Shown here in pieces: positions 1 to 6,430 of a DNA stretch of 10,310 nt. The DNA lies in assembly GCA_963977795.1 (NCBI GenBank), contig CAXBRB010000086.1:1-10310 (forward strand), in the 5' to 3' direction. A program made the position numbers and the translations under genes. Positions within the stretch are counted from its first letter, which is position 1; every line of letters starts with the position of its first letter. Source of the stretch: Bog-756 sp963977795. GTDB lineage: Bacteria; Actinomycetota; Acidimicrobiia; Acidimicrobiales; RAAP-2. The notes below the pieces were generated by a model that worked only from the letters and a program-made list of their open reading frames with translations, ran no database searches and was not told the origin of the DNA.

Positions 1-13
1 GGGCGGCGGCCCG

Positions 14-47
14 TAGTATTCCGGGGTCCGGGAGCACGCCGCCCCGG
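14..47 (+). promoter_or_regulatory. candidate -10 box and short hairpin leader of ileS
   Basis: TAGTAT at 14-19 matches the TANNNT form of a primary-sigma -10 element; its -35 would fall outside the window. Transcription from it would give a leader of under 50 bases. That leader contains the inverted repeat CCGGGG (21-26) / CCCCGG (42-47) with a 15-base loop, followed by GGAGG at 46-50, which is too far from the start codon to be its ribosome binding site. The working site is probably GAGG at 62-65, seven bases before GTG at 73. No T-box core is seen in these 72 bases. The call rests on motif match only. Confidence 0.35.
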
Positions 48-72
48 AGGCCGCCCACCACGAGGTCCTGCC

Positions 73-3000
73 GTGTTCCGCCCCGTCCCCACCGACGTCG
101 ACTTCACCGCCATCGAGGAGGCCGAGCTGGCCCGCTGGGCCGCCCAGCGCGTGTTCGAGCGCTCGGTGGAGCTGCGGGCCGGCGCCGAGCCCTGGGTCTT
201 CTACGAGGGGCCGCCCACGGCCAACGGCAAGCCCGGCCTCCACCACGTGTGGGCTCGGGTCTACAAGGACCTGTTCTGCCGGTACAAGACCATGCGCGGC
301 TACGCCGTGCCCCGCAAGGCCGGGTGGGACACCCACGGCCTGCCCGTCGAGGTCGAGGTGGAGAAGCAGCTCGGGATCACGGCCAAGCGGCAGATCACCG
401 AGGAGGTGGGGATCGCCGAGTTCACCCGTCTCTGCAAGGAGTCGGTCCGCAGCTACGTGGGGGAGTGGAAGACCCTCACCGAGCGCATCGGCTACTGGAT
501 CGACATCGACGACGCCTACTGGACCTTCGCCCCCGAGTTCGTGGAGGCCACCTGGGCCAACCTCAAGAGCCTGTGGGACCAGGGCCTCCTCTACGAGGAC
601 ATCAAGGTGGTCCCGTACTGCCCTCGGTGCGGCACGGCCCTGTCCAGCCACGAGCTGGGCCAGCCCGACGTCTACCGGGAGGTGACCGACGAGTCGGCCT
701 ACGTGCGCTTCCCGCTGACCGACGAGGGCGGGGCGGCGGCGGCCCTGCGGGACGCCCTGGGCCGGGACACCCTGGACGGGCTGGCCCTGGTGGCCTGGAC
801 CACCACGCCGTGGACCTTGCTGTCCAACACCGGGGCCGCAGTCGGGCCCGGGCTGGAGTACGCCGTGGTCGGCGGGGACATCGTGGCCGCCTCGCTGGTC
901 GAGGACGTCTTCGGCGAGGGCGCCGCCCCCGACGCCGTCGTCCCCGGGAGCGCCCTGGTGGGCCTGCGCTACCGCCGGCCCTTCGACGACCTGGCCCTGT
1001 CGCCGGCCGACGCCGGCCGCGAGGGCTGGCGGGTGGTGGGCGGCGAGTTCGTCGAGGCCGACGAGGGCACCGGCATCGTCCACCTGGCCCCGGCCTTCGG
1101 CGAGGTCGACCGTCAGGTGGGTCGGGAGAACGACCTGCCCACCCTCAACCCGGTCGGTCCCGACGGGTGCTTCGACGCCTCGGTCCCGTGGCTGGCCGGC
1201 CAGGCCGTCCGGTCGACCAACCCCGCCGTCAACGACCGCCTGGAGGACGCCGGCCTCCTGGTGCGGCGCCACCCCTACCTCCACCCCTACCCGCACTGCT
1301 GGCGGTGCTCGACGCCCCTCCTCTACTGGGGCAAGCCCTCCTGGTACATCCGCACCTCGGACCGCAAGGCCGACCTGGTGGCCCAGAACCAGACCGTCGG
1401 CTGGCACCCCGAGCACATCCGGGACGGCCGGATGGGGGAGTGGCTGGCCAACAACGTCGACTGGGCCCTCTCCCGGGACCGGTTCTGGGGCACGCCGCTC
1501 CCGGTGTGGCGGTGCGCCGAGGGACATGCCGCCTGCGTGGGCTCCCTGGCCGAGCTGTCCGAGCTGGCCGGGGCCGACGTGACCGGGACCGACCCCCACC
1601 GGCCGGCCATCGACGAGGTCACCGTGCCGTGCGCCGCCTGCGCGGCGGACGGCCGGGACGGCGGGGTCATGACCCGGGTGGAGCCGGTCATCGACGCCTG
1701 GTTCGACTCGGGCTCCATGCCCACCGCCCAGTGGGGCTACCCCCAGGCCCCCGGCTCGGCCGAGCGGTTCGTGTTCCCGGCCGACTTCATCTGCGAGGCC
1801 ATCGACCAGACCCGGGGCTGGTTCTACTCCCTGCTGGCCGTGAACACCCTGGTCCGGGGGGCCACCCCGTACCGGAACGTGCTCTGCCTGGGCCACATCG
1901 TCGACGCCGACGGCCGCAAGATGTCCAAGAGCGTGGGCAACGTCATCGACCCGTGGGAGATCCTCACCACCCGGGGGGCCGACCCGCTGCGGTGGTGGAT
2001 GTTCTCGCAGGGCTCGCCGTGGACGCCGACCCGGGTCAGCTTCGAGGTCATCGACGCCGCCATGCGCGACGCCCTGGGCACGCTGTGGAACACCTGGTCC
2101 TTCTTCACCACCTATGCCACCCTCAACGGCTTCGACCCGGCCGACCCGGCCGTCCCGGCGCCGGCCGACCGCTCGCTGCTGGACCGCTGGATGCTGTCGC
2201 GCCTCCACGGCACGGTGGCCCGGGTGACCGAGGCGCTGGACGGCTATGAGCCGTTCCCGGCGGCCACGGCCATCGCCGAGCTGGTGGATGACACCTCCAA
2301 CTGGTTCGTCCGGCGCAGCCGCCGCCGGTTCTGGCGGACCGACCCGGGTGCCGACCCGGCCGACGCCCTCGGCGCCCAGGCCACCCTGTACGAGGTCCTC
2401 ACCACCCTGGCCCACCTGCTGGCCCCGCTCACCCCGTTCCTGGCCGACCGGATGTGGCGGGACCTGACCGGGGCCGGCGAGGACGACTCGGTCCACCTGG
2501 CCGACTGGCCGACCGCCGATGCGACCCTGGTCGATGCCGACCTGGAGGCCTCCATGGCCCTTGCCCGCCGGCTGTCGTCGCTGGGCCGGGCCGCCCGGGC
2601 CGAGGCGTCGGTCAAGGTCCGCCAGCCCCTGGCCCGGGCCCTGGTCTACCTGCCCCCGGGGAGCCCGGCTCTCCCGGCCGGCGTGGTGGAGGACGAGCTC
2701 AACGTCGATCGGGTCGAGGTCACCGACGAGCTGGGCGACGTCCTGGCCTACGAACTGGTCCCCAACTTCAAGCTGCTCGGCCCGCGCATCGGCAAGCAGG
2801 TCCAGGAGCTGCGGGGTGCCATGGCCGGCGTGGACGGCGCCGCGGCGGCCGCCGAGCTGGCCGCCGGCCGCCCGGTGGTGGTGCCCCTGGCCGAGGGGTC
2901 GGTCGAGCTCTCGGCCGAGGAGGTCGAGCTCCGGGTGCGGGCCCAGGCCGGCTTCGCCGTCTCCCGGGACGGGGCCGAGGTGCTGGCCCTCGACCTGGCT

Positions 3001-3276
3001 CTCGATGACGACCTGCGCCGGCGCGGCCTGGCCCGCGAGGTCATCCGCCACGTCCAGGATCTGCGCAAGGCCACCGGCCTGGCCGTGTCCGACACCGTCC
3101 ACCTCCACCTGGTGGGCCTCGACGACCTGTCCGGGCTCTTCGAGGGGATCGCCCGGGAGGTCCTGGCTGTCGACGTCCGCACCGACCCGCCGGCCGACCC
3201 TGCCGGGGGTGCCACCGTGGAGCTGGAGTTCGGCGACGGCGTCCGGACGGCCTCGCTGTGGGTCCAGCGGGCCTGA
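73..3276 (+). CDS. ileS: isoleucyl-tRNA synthetase, type II-like
   Basis: Class I aminoacyl-tRNA synthetase that charges tRNA-Ile with isoleucine using ATP and hydrolyses mischarged valine; cytoplasmic and essential. The 1067-residue product has the Rossmann start GPPTANGKPG (about 46-55) with the HIGH region present as GLHH (55-58), Cys pairs C183/C186, C409/C412 and C520/C523, an editing domain with WTTTPWT (about 238-244) and GTGIVHLAP (332-340), WFDSG (543-547), and KMSKS at 616-620. An alpha-helical anticodon-binding domain and a long C-terminal extension follow. The length and the lineage of motifs fit the eukaryote-like type II branch, members of which are often insensitive to mupirocin; that property is not shown here. 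The start is GTG at 73, preceded by GAGG at 62-65. The gene is convergent with the methyltransferase downstream. It is full length with no break. The only unusual point is the altered HIGH motif, which I believe also occurs in other actinobacterial IleS. Confidence 0.97.
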   Translation: MFRPVPTDVDFTAIEEAELARWAAQRVFERSVELRAGAEPWVFYEGPPTANGKPGLHHVWARVYKDLFCRYKTMRGYAVPRKAGWDTHGLPVEVEVEKQLGITAKRQITEEVGIAEFTRLCKESVRSYVGEWKTLTERIGYWIDIDDAYWTFAPEFVEATWANLKSLWDQGLLYEDIKVVPYCPRCGTALSSHELGQPDVYREVTDESAYVRFPLTDEGGAAAALRDALGRDTLDGLALVAWTTTPWTLLSNTGAAVGPGLEYAVVGGDIVAASLVEDVFGEGAAPDAVVPGSALVGLRYRRPFDDLALSPADAGREGWRVVGGEFVEADEGTGIVHLAPAFGEVDRQVGRENDLPTLNPVGPDGCFDASVPWLAGQAVRSTNPAVNDRLEDAGLLVRRHPYLHPYPHCWRCSTPLLYWGKPSWYIRTSDRKADLVAQNQTVGWHPEHIRDGRMGEWLANNVDWALSRDRFWGTPLPVWRCAEGHAACVGSLAELSELAGADVTGTDPHRPAIDEVTVPCAACAADGRDGGVMTRVEPVIDAWFDSGSMPTAQWGYPQAPGSAERFVFPADFICEAIDQTRGWFYSLLAVNTLVRGATPYRNVLCLGHIVDADGRKMSKSVGNVIDPWEILTTRGADPLRWWMFSQGSPWTPTRVSFEVIDAAMRDALGTLWNTWSFFTTYATLNGFDPADPAVPAPADRSLLDRWMLSRLHGTVARVTEALDGYEPFPAATAIAELVDDTSNWFVRRSRRRFWRTDPGADPADALGAQATLYEVLTTLAHLLAPLTPFLADRMWRDLTGAGEDDSVHLADWPTADATLVDADLEASMALARRLSSLGRAARAEASVKVRQPLARALVYLPPGSPALPAGVVEDELNVDRVEVTDELGDVLAYELVPNFKLLGPRIGKQVQELRGAMAGVDGAAAAAELAAGRPVVVPLAEGSVELSAEEVELRVRAQAGFAVSRDGAEVLALDLALDDDLRRRGLAREVIRHVQDLRKATGLAVSDTVHLHLVGLDDLSGLFEGIAREVLAVDVRTDPPADPAGGATVELEFGDGVRTASLWVQRA

Positions 3277-3293
3277 GCCTCCCGGTGCCGGCC

Positions 3294-3315
3294 CGGCGGC
3301 CAGGCGGGACCGCCG
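3294..3315. terminator. possible bidirectional hairpin between convergent genes
   Basis: The 40-bp gap between the stop of ileS and the stop of the opposing methyltransferase contains a 6-bp perfect stem, CGGCGG (3294-3299) / CCGCCG (3310-3315), with a 10-base loop. No T-tract follows on either strand, so this would be a U-less, GC-rich terminator of the kind proposed for actinobacteria. Short GC stems occur often by chance at this composition, hence the low confidence. Confidence 0.28.
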
Positions 3316-3316
3316 T

Positions 3317-4063
3317 CTAGGGCGTGCCGGCCCGCCCCCGCCCCACGAAGAGCAGGTCGAAGGCCAGGGTGTGCAGGGCCTCGGTGGAGGTGGCCCAGCC
3401 CGAGCGGCGGTCGATGGCCGCGCCCAGGACCGGCAGCGCCCGGGGCAACTGGCCCACCGGGATGCGCAGCCGGTGCAGGGCCAGGCGGGAGTAGTAGGCG
3501 CCGAGGTAGCCGAGGGCCTCGAAGGTCCCGCCGAACACCCGGACCTCGGGCTCGTCGAACCACGGGCTGCACAGGTGCTCGAGGCCCTGGGCGGTGAAGC
3601 GCCAGTAGTCGTGGGAGTCGTGGCGGGGGGCGATCGAGGGGACCGAGAGGAAGATGGCCCCGCCGGGCTTGAGGACCCGGGACAGCTCCCGGACCACGGC
3701 ACCGGGGTCGGGGACGTGCTCGAGCATCTCCAGGGTCACCAGGGCGTCCACCGAGTCGTCGGCCAGCGGCAGGCGGCCGGCGTCGGCGGCGAAGTCCACG
3801 CTGGCCAGGGGGCGCAGGTCGGTGGCCAGGTAGCCGTAGGGGCCGTCGGAGGCGAAGCGCCGCACGTCGGCGCACCCGACCTCGAGGACCAGGGCCTCGG
3901 GCGCCAAGCCGGCCAGGTGGTGGCGGACCACGTCGTCGCGGGCGGTGATGGTGGGGCCGTCGTTGCGGCGGTTGGCCGCAGCCGTCCCCGCTCCCGCCTG
4001 CGGCCCGTCGGCCCCGGGACGGCGCGACGTCCGTCGACGTGGGCGGCCGGGGGCGGGGGTCAT
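3317..4063 (-). CDS. class I SAM-dependent methyltransferase (Methyltransf_11 type)
   Basis: 248-residue predicted methyltransferase that would move a methyl group from S-adenosylmethionine to an unknown acceptor. Visible motifs in order: motif I LVLEVGCADV (58-67), the acidic residue after strand 2 in ATDLRP (80-85, D82), DAGRLPLADDSVDAL (94-108) for motif II, LEMLEHVPDP (111-120), and VLKPGGAIFLSVPS (130-143) for motif III. The later DYWRFTAQGLEHL (152-164) resembles methyltransferases found in polysaccharide clusters. The first roughly 40 residues are low-complexity and rich in Arg, Pro, Gly and Ala, so the true start may be internal, for example a GTG near residue 45. I chose ATG at 4063 because the reading frame upstream of it looks non-coding and a TACGCT box sits just before it. 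It is transcribed away from the glycosyltransferase-sulfotransferase run and shares its intergenic region. A glycan O-methyltransferase is a reasonable guess from context; a quinone or small-molecule methyltransferase is not excluded. Confidence 0.85.
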   Translation of the reverse strand: MTPAPGRPRRRTSRRPGADGPQAGAGTAAANRRNDGPTITARDDVVRHHLAGLAPEALVLEVGCADVRRFASDGPYGYLATDLRPLASVDFAADAGRLPLADDSVDALVTLEMLEHVPDPGAVVRELSRVLKPGGAIFLSVPSIAPRHDSHDYWRFTAQGLEHLCSPWFDEPEVRVFGGTFEALGYLGAYYSRLALHRLRIPVGQLPRALPVLGAAIDRRSGWATSTEALHTLAFDLLFVGRGRAGTP

Positions 4064-4071
4064 GGCGGGCA

Positions 4072-4077
4072 AGCGTA
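4072..4077 (-). promoter_or_regulatory. candidate -10 box for a near-leaderless methyltransferase transcript
   Basis: Reading leftward, TACGCT lies at 4077-4072 with eight bases between it and the ATG at 4063. That spacing would start transcription at or next to the start codon, giving a leaderless message, which is common in actinobacteria. No good ribosome binding site stands in the usual place: GGGAG at 4082-4078 lies 14 bases from the ATG. A TTGCAC at 4109-4104 resembles a -35 element but is 26 bp away, too far for a standard promoter. Weak evidence. Confidence 0.3.
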
Positions 4078-4124
4078 CTCCCGGGTGCCGGTGCCGATGC
4101 GCTGTGCAACAGGGGGTGCCGCCG

Positions 4125-4134
4125 GGGACGTCCC
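4125..4134. promoter_or_regulatory. 10-bp perfect palindrome, possible operator
   Basis: GGGACGTCCC is its own reverse complement. It lies in the divergent intergenic region, between where the -35 and -10 of the rightward promoter would be and six bases upstream of the TACGAT box. Binding here would be expected to affect rightward transcription. A single palindrome without a second copy or a regulator gene nearby is only suggestive. Confidence 0.28.
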
Positions 4135-4140
4135 GGTCGG

Positions 4141-4188
4141 TACGATGAAGCGTCGGGTCGTGTGCAGCCGCACGGCCGCCGAGAGGAG
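4141..4188 (+). promoter_or_regulatory. candidate promoter -10 (TACGAT) and ribosome binding site of the GT2 gene
   Basis: TACGAT at 4141-4146 is a good TANNNT -10 element. No convincing -35 is present at 17-18 bp (the bases there are GC-rich), which is usual for many actinobacterial promoters. GAGAGGAG at 4181-4188 is a strong ribosome binding site, with nine bases before ATG at 4198. The site decides the start: the reading frame is open for 53 more codons upstream but has no comparable site there. Confidence 0.5.
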
Positions 4189-4197
4189 CCCTGCGCC

Positions 4198-5130
4198 ATG
4201 GCCGCACCCAGGTTGAGCGTCGTCCTTCCCACCCGGAACCGGCCCGTGGACCTGCAGCGGGCCGCCCGTTCGGTGCTGGCGCAGACCTTCCGCGACCTGG
4301 AGCTCATCATCATCGACGAGGGGTCCTCGGACGAGACCCCGGAGATCCTGGCCCAGCTGTGCGAGGAGGACCGGCGGGTCCGGGTCATCCGCAACGACCC
4401 CGCCGTCGGCCTGCCCGGCGCCCGCAACTGCGGCATCGATGCCGCCGAGGGCGACCTGGTCGGCTTCTGCGACGACGACGACGCCTGGCTGCCCGACGCC
4501 GCCCAGCACCTGGTCGACGTCTTCGACGACGACCCCGAGGTCGGGGCCGTCTCCTCGTGGCACCAGGTCCTCCGCACGGGCACCGGCCGGGCCGTGATCT
4601 ACCGGTCGCCCACCGAGCTCGACGACCGCCTGCTGCTGTGGATGAACTTCGTGGGCATCCCCTTCGGCATGTACCGCCGCTCCAGCTTCGGTCCCGACCA
4701 CCGCTACGACACCGGTCTGGCCAAGATGACCGAGGACTGGGACTTCTGGCTGCGCAGCGCCCAGCAGCGGCCGTTCCGGGTGGTGCCCCGGGTGCTCTAC
4801 CTCTACCGCCAGCACGACGGGCCCCGGATCACCCACGACCCGAACCGGCACTCGGACGGGCTCCTCGAGTTCGTGGCCAAGCACCATGACGAGATGACCC
4901 CGGCCTGCCGGGCCTACCACCGGTGCGTGGCCGACCAGCTGCGGGGGAACCGGGAGGCCGCCGGGCCCCGCCTGGCTGCGCTGGCGAAGACCTCGCCGGC
5001 CGACGCCGCCTTCGTCTCCCTGGTCCTCGGTGCCTCCCGAGGGGCCAGTGCGCTGGCCCCGAGGCTGCGCGACCCGGGCCTGACCGGGCGGACCCTGGCC
5101 CGGCTCCTGCGGAGTCCGCTGGTCCGGTGA
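4198..5130 (+). CDS. family 2 glycosyltransferase (GT-A fold)
   Basis: 310-residue soluble glycosyltransferase that would transfer a sugar from a nucleotide-sugar donor to a glycan or lipid acceptor at the cytoplasmic face of the membrane. The N-terminus LSVVLPTRNRP (6-16) and IIIDEGSSDET (37-47) form the nucleotide-binding half; the common DD before G is DE here (D40-E41), a frequent variant. FCDDDDAW (90-97) carries the metal-binding DXD, and TEDWDFWLR (178-186) is the usual acceptor-side ED motif. No transmembrane segment or signal peptide is seen, and the C-terminal 80 residues match no pattern I know. Donor and acceptor cannot be read from the sequence. The gene heads the rightward run: its TGA overlaps the GTG of the first sulfotransferase by four bases, which implies translational coupling and related function. 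The family call is firm; the role in a sulfated glycan is inferred from neighbours. Confidence 0.92.
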   Translation: MAAPRLSVVLPTRNRPVDLQRAARSVLAQTFRDLELIIIDEGSSDETPEILAQLCEEDRRVRVIRNDPAVGLPGARNCGIDAAEGDLVGFCDDDDAWLPDAAQHLVDVFDDDPEVGAVSSWHQVLRTGTGRAVIYRSPTELDDRLLLWMNFVGIPFGMYRRSSFGPDHRYDTGLAKMTEDWDFWLRSAQQRPFRVVPRVLYLYRQHDGPRITHDPNRHSDGLLEFVAKHHDEMTPACRAYHRCVADQLRGNREAAGPRLAALAKTSPADAAFVSLVLGASRGASALAPRLRDPGLTGRTLARLLRSPLVR

Positions 5131-6278
5131 GCACGGCGGAGCCGCCCGAGGGGGTGCCGGCCCACCCGGACCAGCCGGAGGGGCGCCGGCCCAACCTCTT
5201 CATCGTGGGTGCCCCCAAGTCCGGGACCACGGCCCTGTGGACCTACCTCCGGAACCATCCTCAGATCTACACGGCGGGCGGCGAGGACCGGGCCAGCGGC
5301 CTGCCGGCGGCGGGGGGCAAGGAGTTCCAGTTCTTCGGCAGCGACCTGCCCTCCAACATCCCCGTCCACCGCTCGCTCGAGGCCTACCTCGGCGCCTTCG
5401 CCGCCGCCACCGACGAGCGCTACCTGGTGGACGCCTCGCCGATGTACCTCTGCTCGGAGCGGGCCGCCGCCGAGATCGCCGCCTTCGCCCCCGACGCCCG
5501 GGCCGTCGCCATGCTCCGCAACCCGGTCGACATGATGTACTCGCTGCACGCCGAGGCCCTGTTCCAGGGCGACGAGGACATCGCCGACTTCGCCGAGGCG
5601 CTGGCCGCCGAGGAGGACCGGCGCCAGGGCCGGCGCATCCCGCCCACGTGCCAGGGCGCCCTGTGGTCCCTCCTCTACCGGAACGTGGCCGGCTACGCCG
5701 ACCAGGTCCAGCGGTTCATGGACGCCCTGGGGCCCGAGCGGGTCCACGTCATCGTCTTCGACGACTTCGCCGCCGATCCGGACGCCGTCTACCGCGAGCT
5801 CCTGGCCTTCCTCGGGCTCGACGTCGTCGAGGAGGAGGTCCCGGACTTCGCCGTGCGCAACGCCCACAAGGCACCCCGCAGCCGGCTGGCCGTCCGCCTG
5901 CTCCGCAACCCGCCGCCGGTGCTGCGCCGAGTCGCCCGGACCGTGGTGCGCAGCCAGGCCACCCGGCGGGCCCTCGGGCTCCGGGCCCTCGAGCTGAACG
6001 CCGACCGCCGCCCGCGCCCGTCGCTGGACCCCGCCCTGCGCCGTGCCCTGCAGGCCGAGATGGCCGACGATGTCCGGCGGCTCGGCGCCCTGCTCGATCG
6101 GGACCTGTCGGGGTGGCTGACGTCGGGAGACGAGAGCGGGCCGATGGACGGCCGGCAGGCCGGCGGAACGGAAGGGCACGGCCGGCAGGCGGGCGGAACG
6201 GAAGGGCACGGCCGGCAGGCCGGCGAGGTGGATGGGCACGGTCCACGGGTCGACGGGAACGAATGGGACGGCTCGTGA
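5127..6278 (+). CDS. PAPS-dependent sulfotransferase with C-terminal repeat tail
   Basis: 383-residue sulfotransferase expected to transfer sulfate from 3'-phosphoadenosine-5'-phosphosulfate to a hydroxyl, probably on a carbohydrate. The 5'-phosphosulfate loop is APKSGTT (29-35, K31), and the 3'-phosphate site is LRNPVDMMYS (130-139, R131 and S139). KEFQFF (65-70) matches the KEPHFF segment of the Sulfotransfer_1 superfamily, and DLSGWL (326-331) is the usual end of the domain. A Gly/Ala-rich insertion sits at 50-64 between the first loop and KEFQFF. After residue 331 there is an extra tail of about 50 residues; residues 342-381 are four units of the GRQAGGTEGH type. The start is GTG at 5127, overlapping the TGA of the glycosyltransferase (GTGA); GGAG at 5111-5114 is a poor, distant ribosome site, so coupling is likely. 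A catalytic role in sulfating the product of the preceding glycosyltransferase is inference. Confidence 0.9.
   Translation: MSTAEPPEGVPAHPDQPEGRRPNLFIVGAPKSGTTALWTYLRNHPQIYTAGGEDRASGLPAAGGKEFQFFGSDLPSNIPVHRSLEAYLGAFAAATDERYLVDASPMYLCSERAAAEIAAFAPDARAVAMLRNPVDMMYSLHAEALFQGDEDIADFAEALAAEEDRRQGRRIPPTCQGALWSLLYRNVAGYADQVQRFMDALGPERVHVIVFDDFAADPDAVYRELLAFLGLDVVEEEVPDFAVRNAHKAPRSRLAVRLLRNPPPVLRRVARTVVRSQATRRALGLRALELNADRRPRPSLDPALRRALQAEMADDVRRLGALLDRDLSGWLTSGDESGPMDGRQAGGTEGHGRQAGGTEGHGRQAGEVDGHGPRVDGNEWDGS
6150..6269 (+). repeat. four 30-bp tandem repeats, in frame at the 3' end of the first sulfotransferase gene
   Basis: Units run 6150-6179, 6180-6209, 6210-6239 and 6240-6269. The first two differ at one base, the third keeps the first 15 bases and the GGGCAC end, and the fourth is strongly diverged but keeps length and phase. 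Each unit encodes ten residues: GRQAGGTEGH twice, then GRQAGEVDGH and GPRVDGNEWD. The stop follows three codons later. GGA and GAA codons recur in the units, against the GC-ending codon habit of the rest of the gene. This looks like a minisatellite that grew within or into the end of the gene and may vary in copy number between strains. Confidence 0.93.
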
Positions 6279-6342
6279 GCGCCCCGGTCGGACCCGGCCC
6301 AAGCGCAACCGTCCGGCATCCGAGGTGGCGCCGGGTGTCCGA

Positions 6343-6380
6343 TACGCTCGCCTCGTCGCCACCCGTCGGGTCGAGAGGAG
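6343..6380 (+). promoter_or_regulatory. candidate internal promoter (TACGCT) and ribosome binding site
   Basis: TACGCT at 6343-6348 is a TANNNT -10-like box with no clear -35. GAGAGGAG at 6373-6380 is a strong ribosome binding site, identical over nine bases (GAGAGGAGC) to the one before the GT2 gene. It serves a GTG at 6386, not the ATG of the second sulfotransferase, which lies 46 bases downstream. The arrangement suggests that the second sulfotransferase has its own promoter in addition to read-through. Confidence 0.4.
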
Positions 6381-6385
6381 CGTCC

Positions 6386-6430
6386 GTGGCCATCGCAGCA
6401 CCGTCGTCCTCCCGGCCGGTCGGCCGATGA
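6386..6430 (+). CDS. 14-codon leader ORF coupled to the second sulfotransferase
   Basis: GTG at 6386, five bases after a strong GAGAGGAG site, opens a 14-codon frame for VAIAAPSSSRPVGR. Its TGA (6428-6430) overlaps the ATG of the downstream sulfotransferase in the form ATGA, the normal geometry for termination-reinitiation coupling. The same frame is open further up to a GTG at 6275 (51 codons), which itself overlaps the stop of the first sulfotransferase. However, 11 of those 51 codons end in A or T, unlike the flanking genes, so the longer version is probably not coding. The peptide has no recognisable domain and no run of one amino acid that would suggest attenuation. It could instead be the displaced N-terminus of the sulfotransferase after a frameshift. 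Confidence 0.4.
   Translation: MAIAAPSSSRPVGR

Noticed and set aside
4072..4109. TTGCAC (4109-4104) paired with TACGCT (4077-4072) as a full -35/-10 promoter for the methyltransferase
   Set aside because: The spacer is 26 bp, well beyond the usual 16-19 bp; only the -10 box was kept as a weak candidate.
4064..4207. 48-residue N-terminal extension of the methyltransferase, starting inside the GT2 ribosome-site region
   Set aside because: It would run through the divergent promoter region, is Arg/His/Pro-rich and lacks a ribosome site; ATG at 4063 is preferred.
2519..4216. 565-codon open frame on the + strand spanning the end of ileS and the methyltransferase
   Set aside because: It lies in another frame of ileS and antisense to the methyltransferase, and its product is a Pro/Arg/Gly/Val-rich low-complexity string without any motif; long spurious frames are expected at this GC content.
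2748..4583. 611-codon open frame on the - strand across the ileS end, methyltransferase and GT2 gene
   Set aside because: Its only structured-looking part mirrors real genes in other frames, it is Arg/Pro/Ser-rich, and it conflicts with three genes that carry clear motifs.
6150..6269. CRISPR array reading of the 30-bp repeats
   Set aside because: Units are directly adjacent with no spacers and are in frame inside a coding region, so they are a tandem minisatellite.
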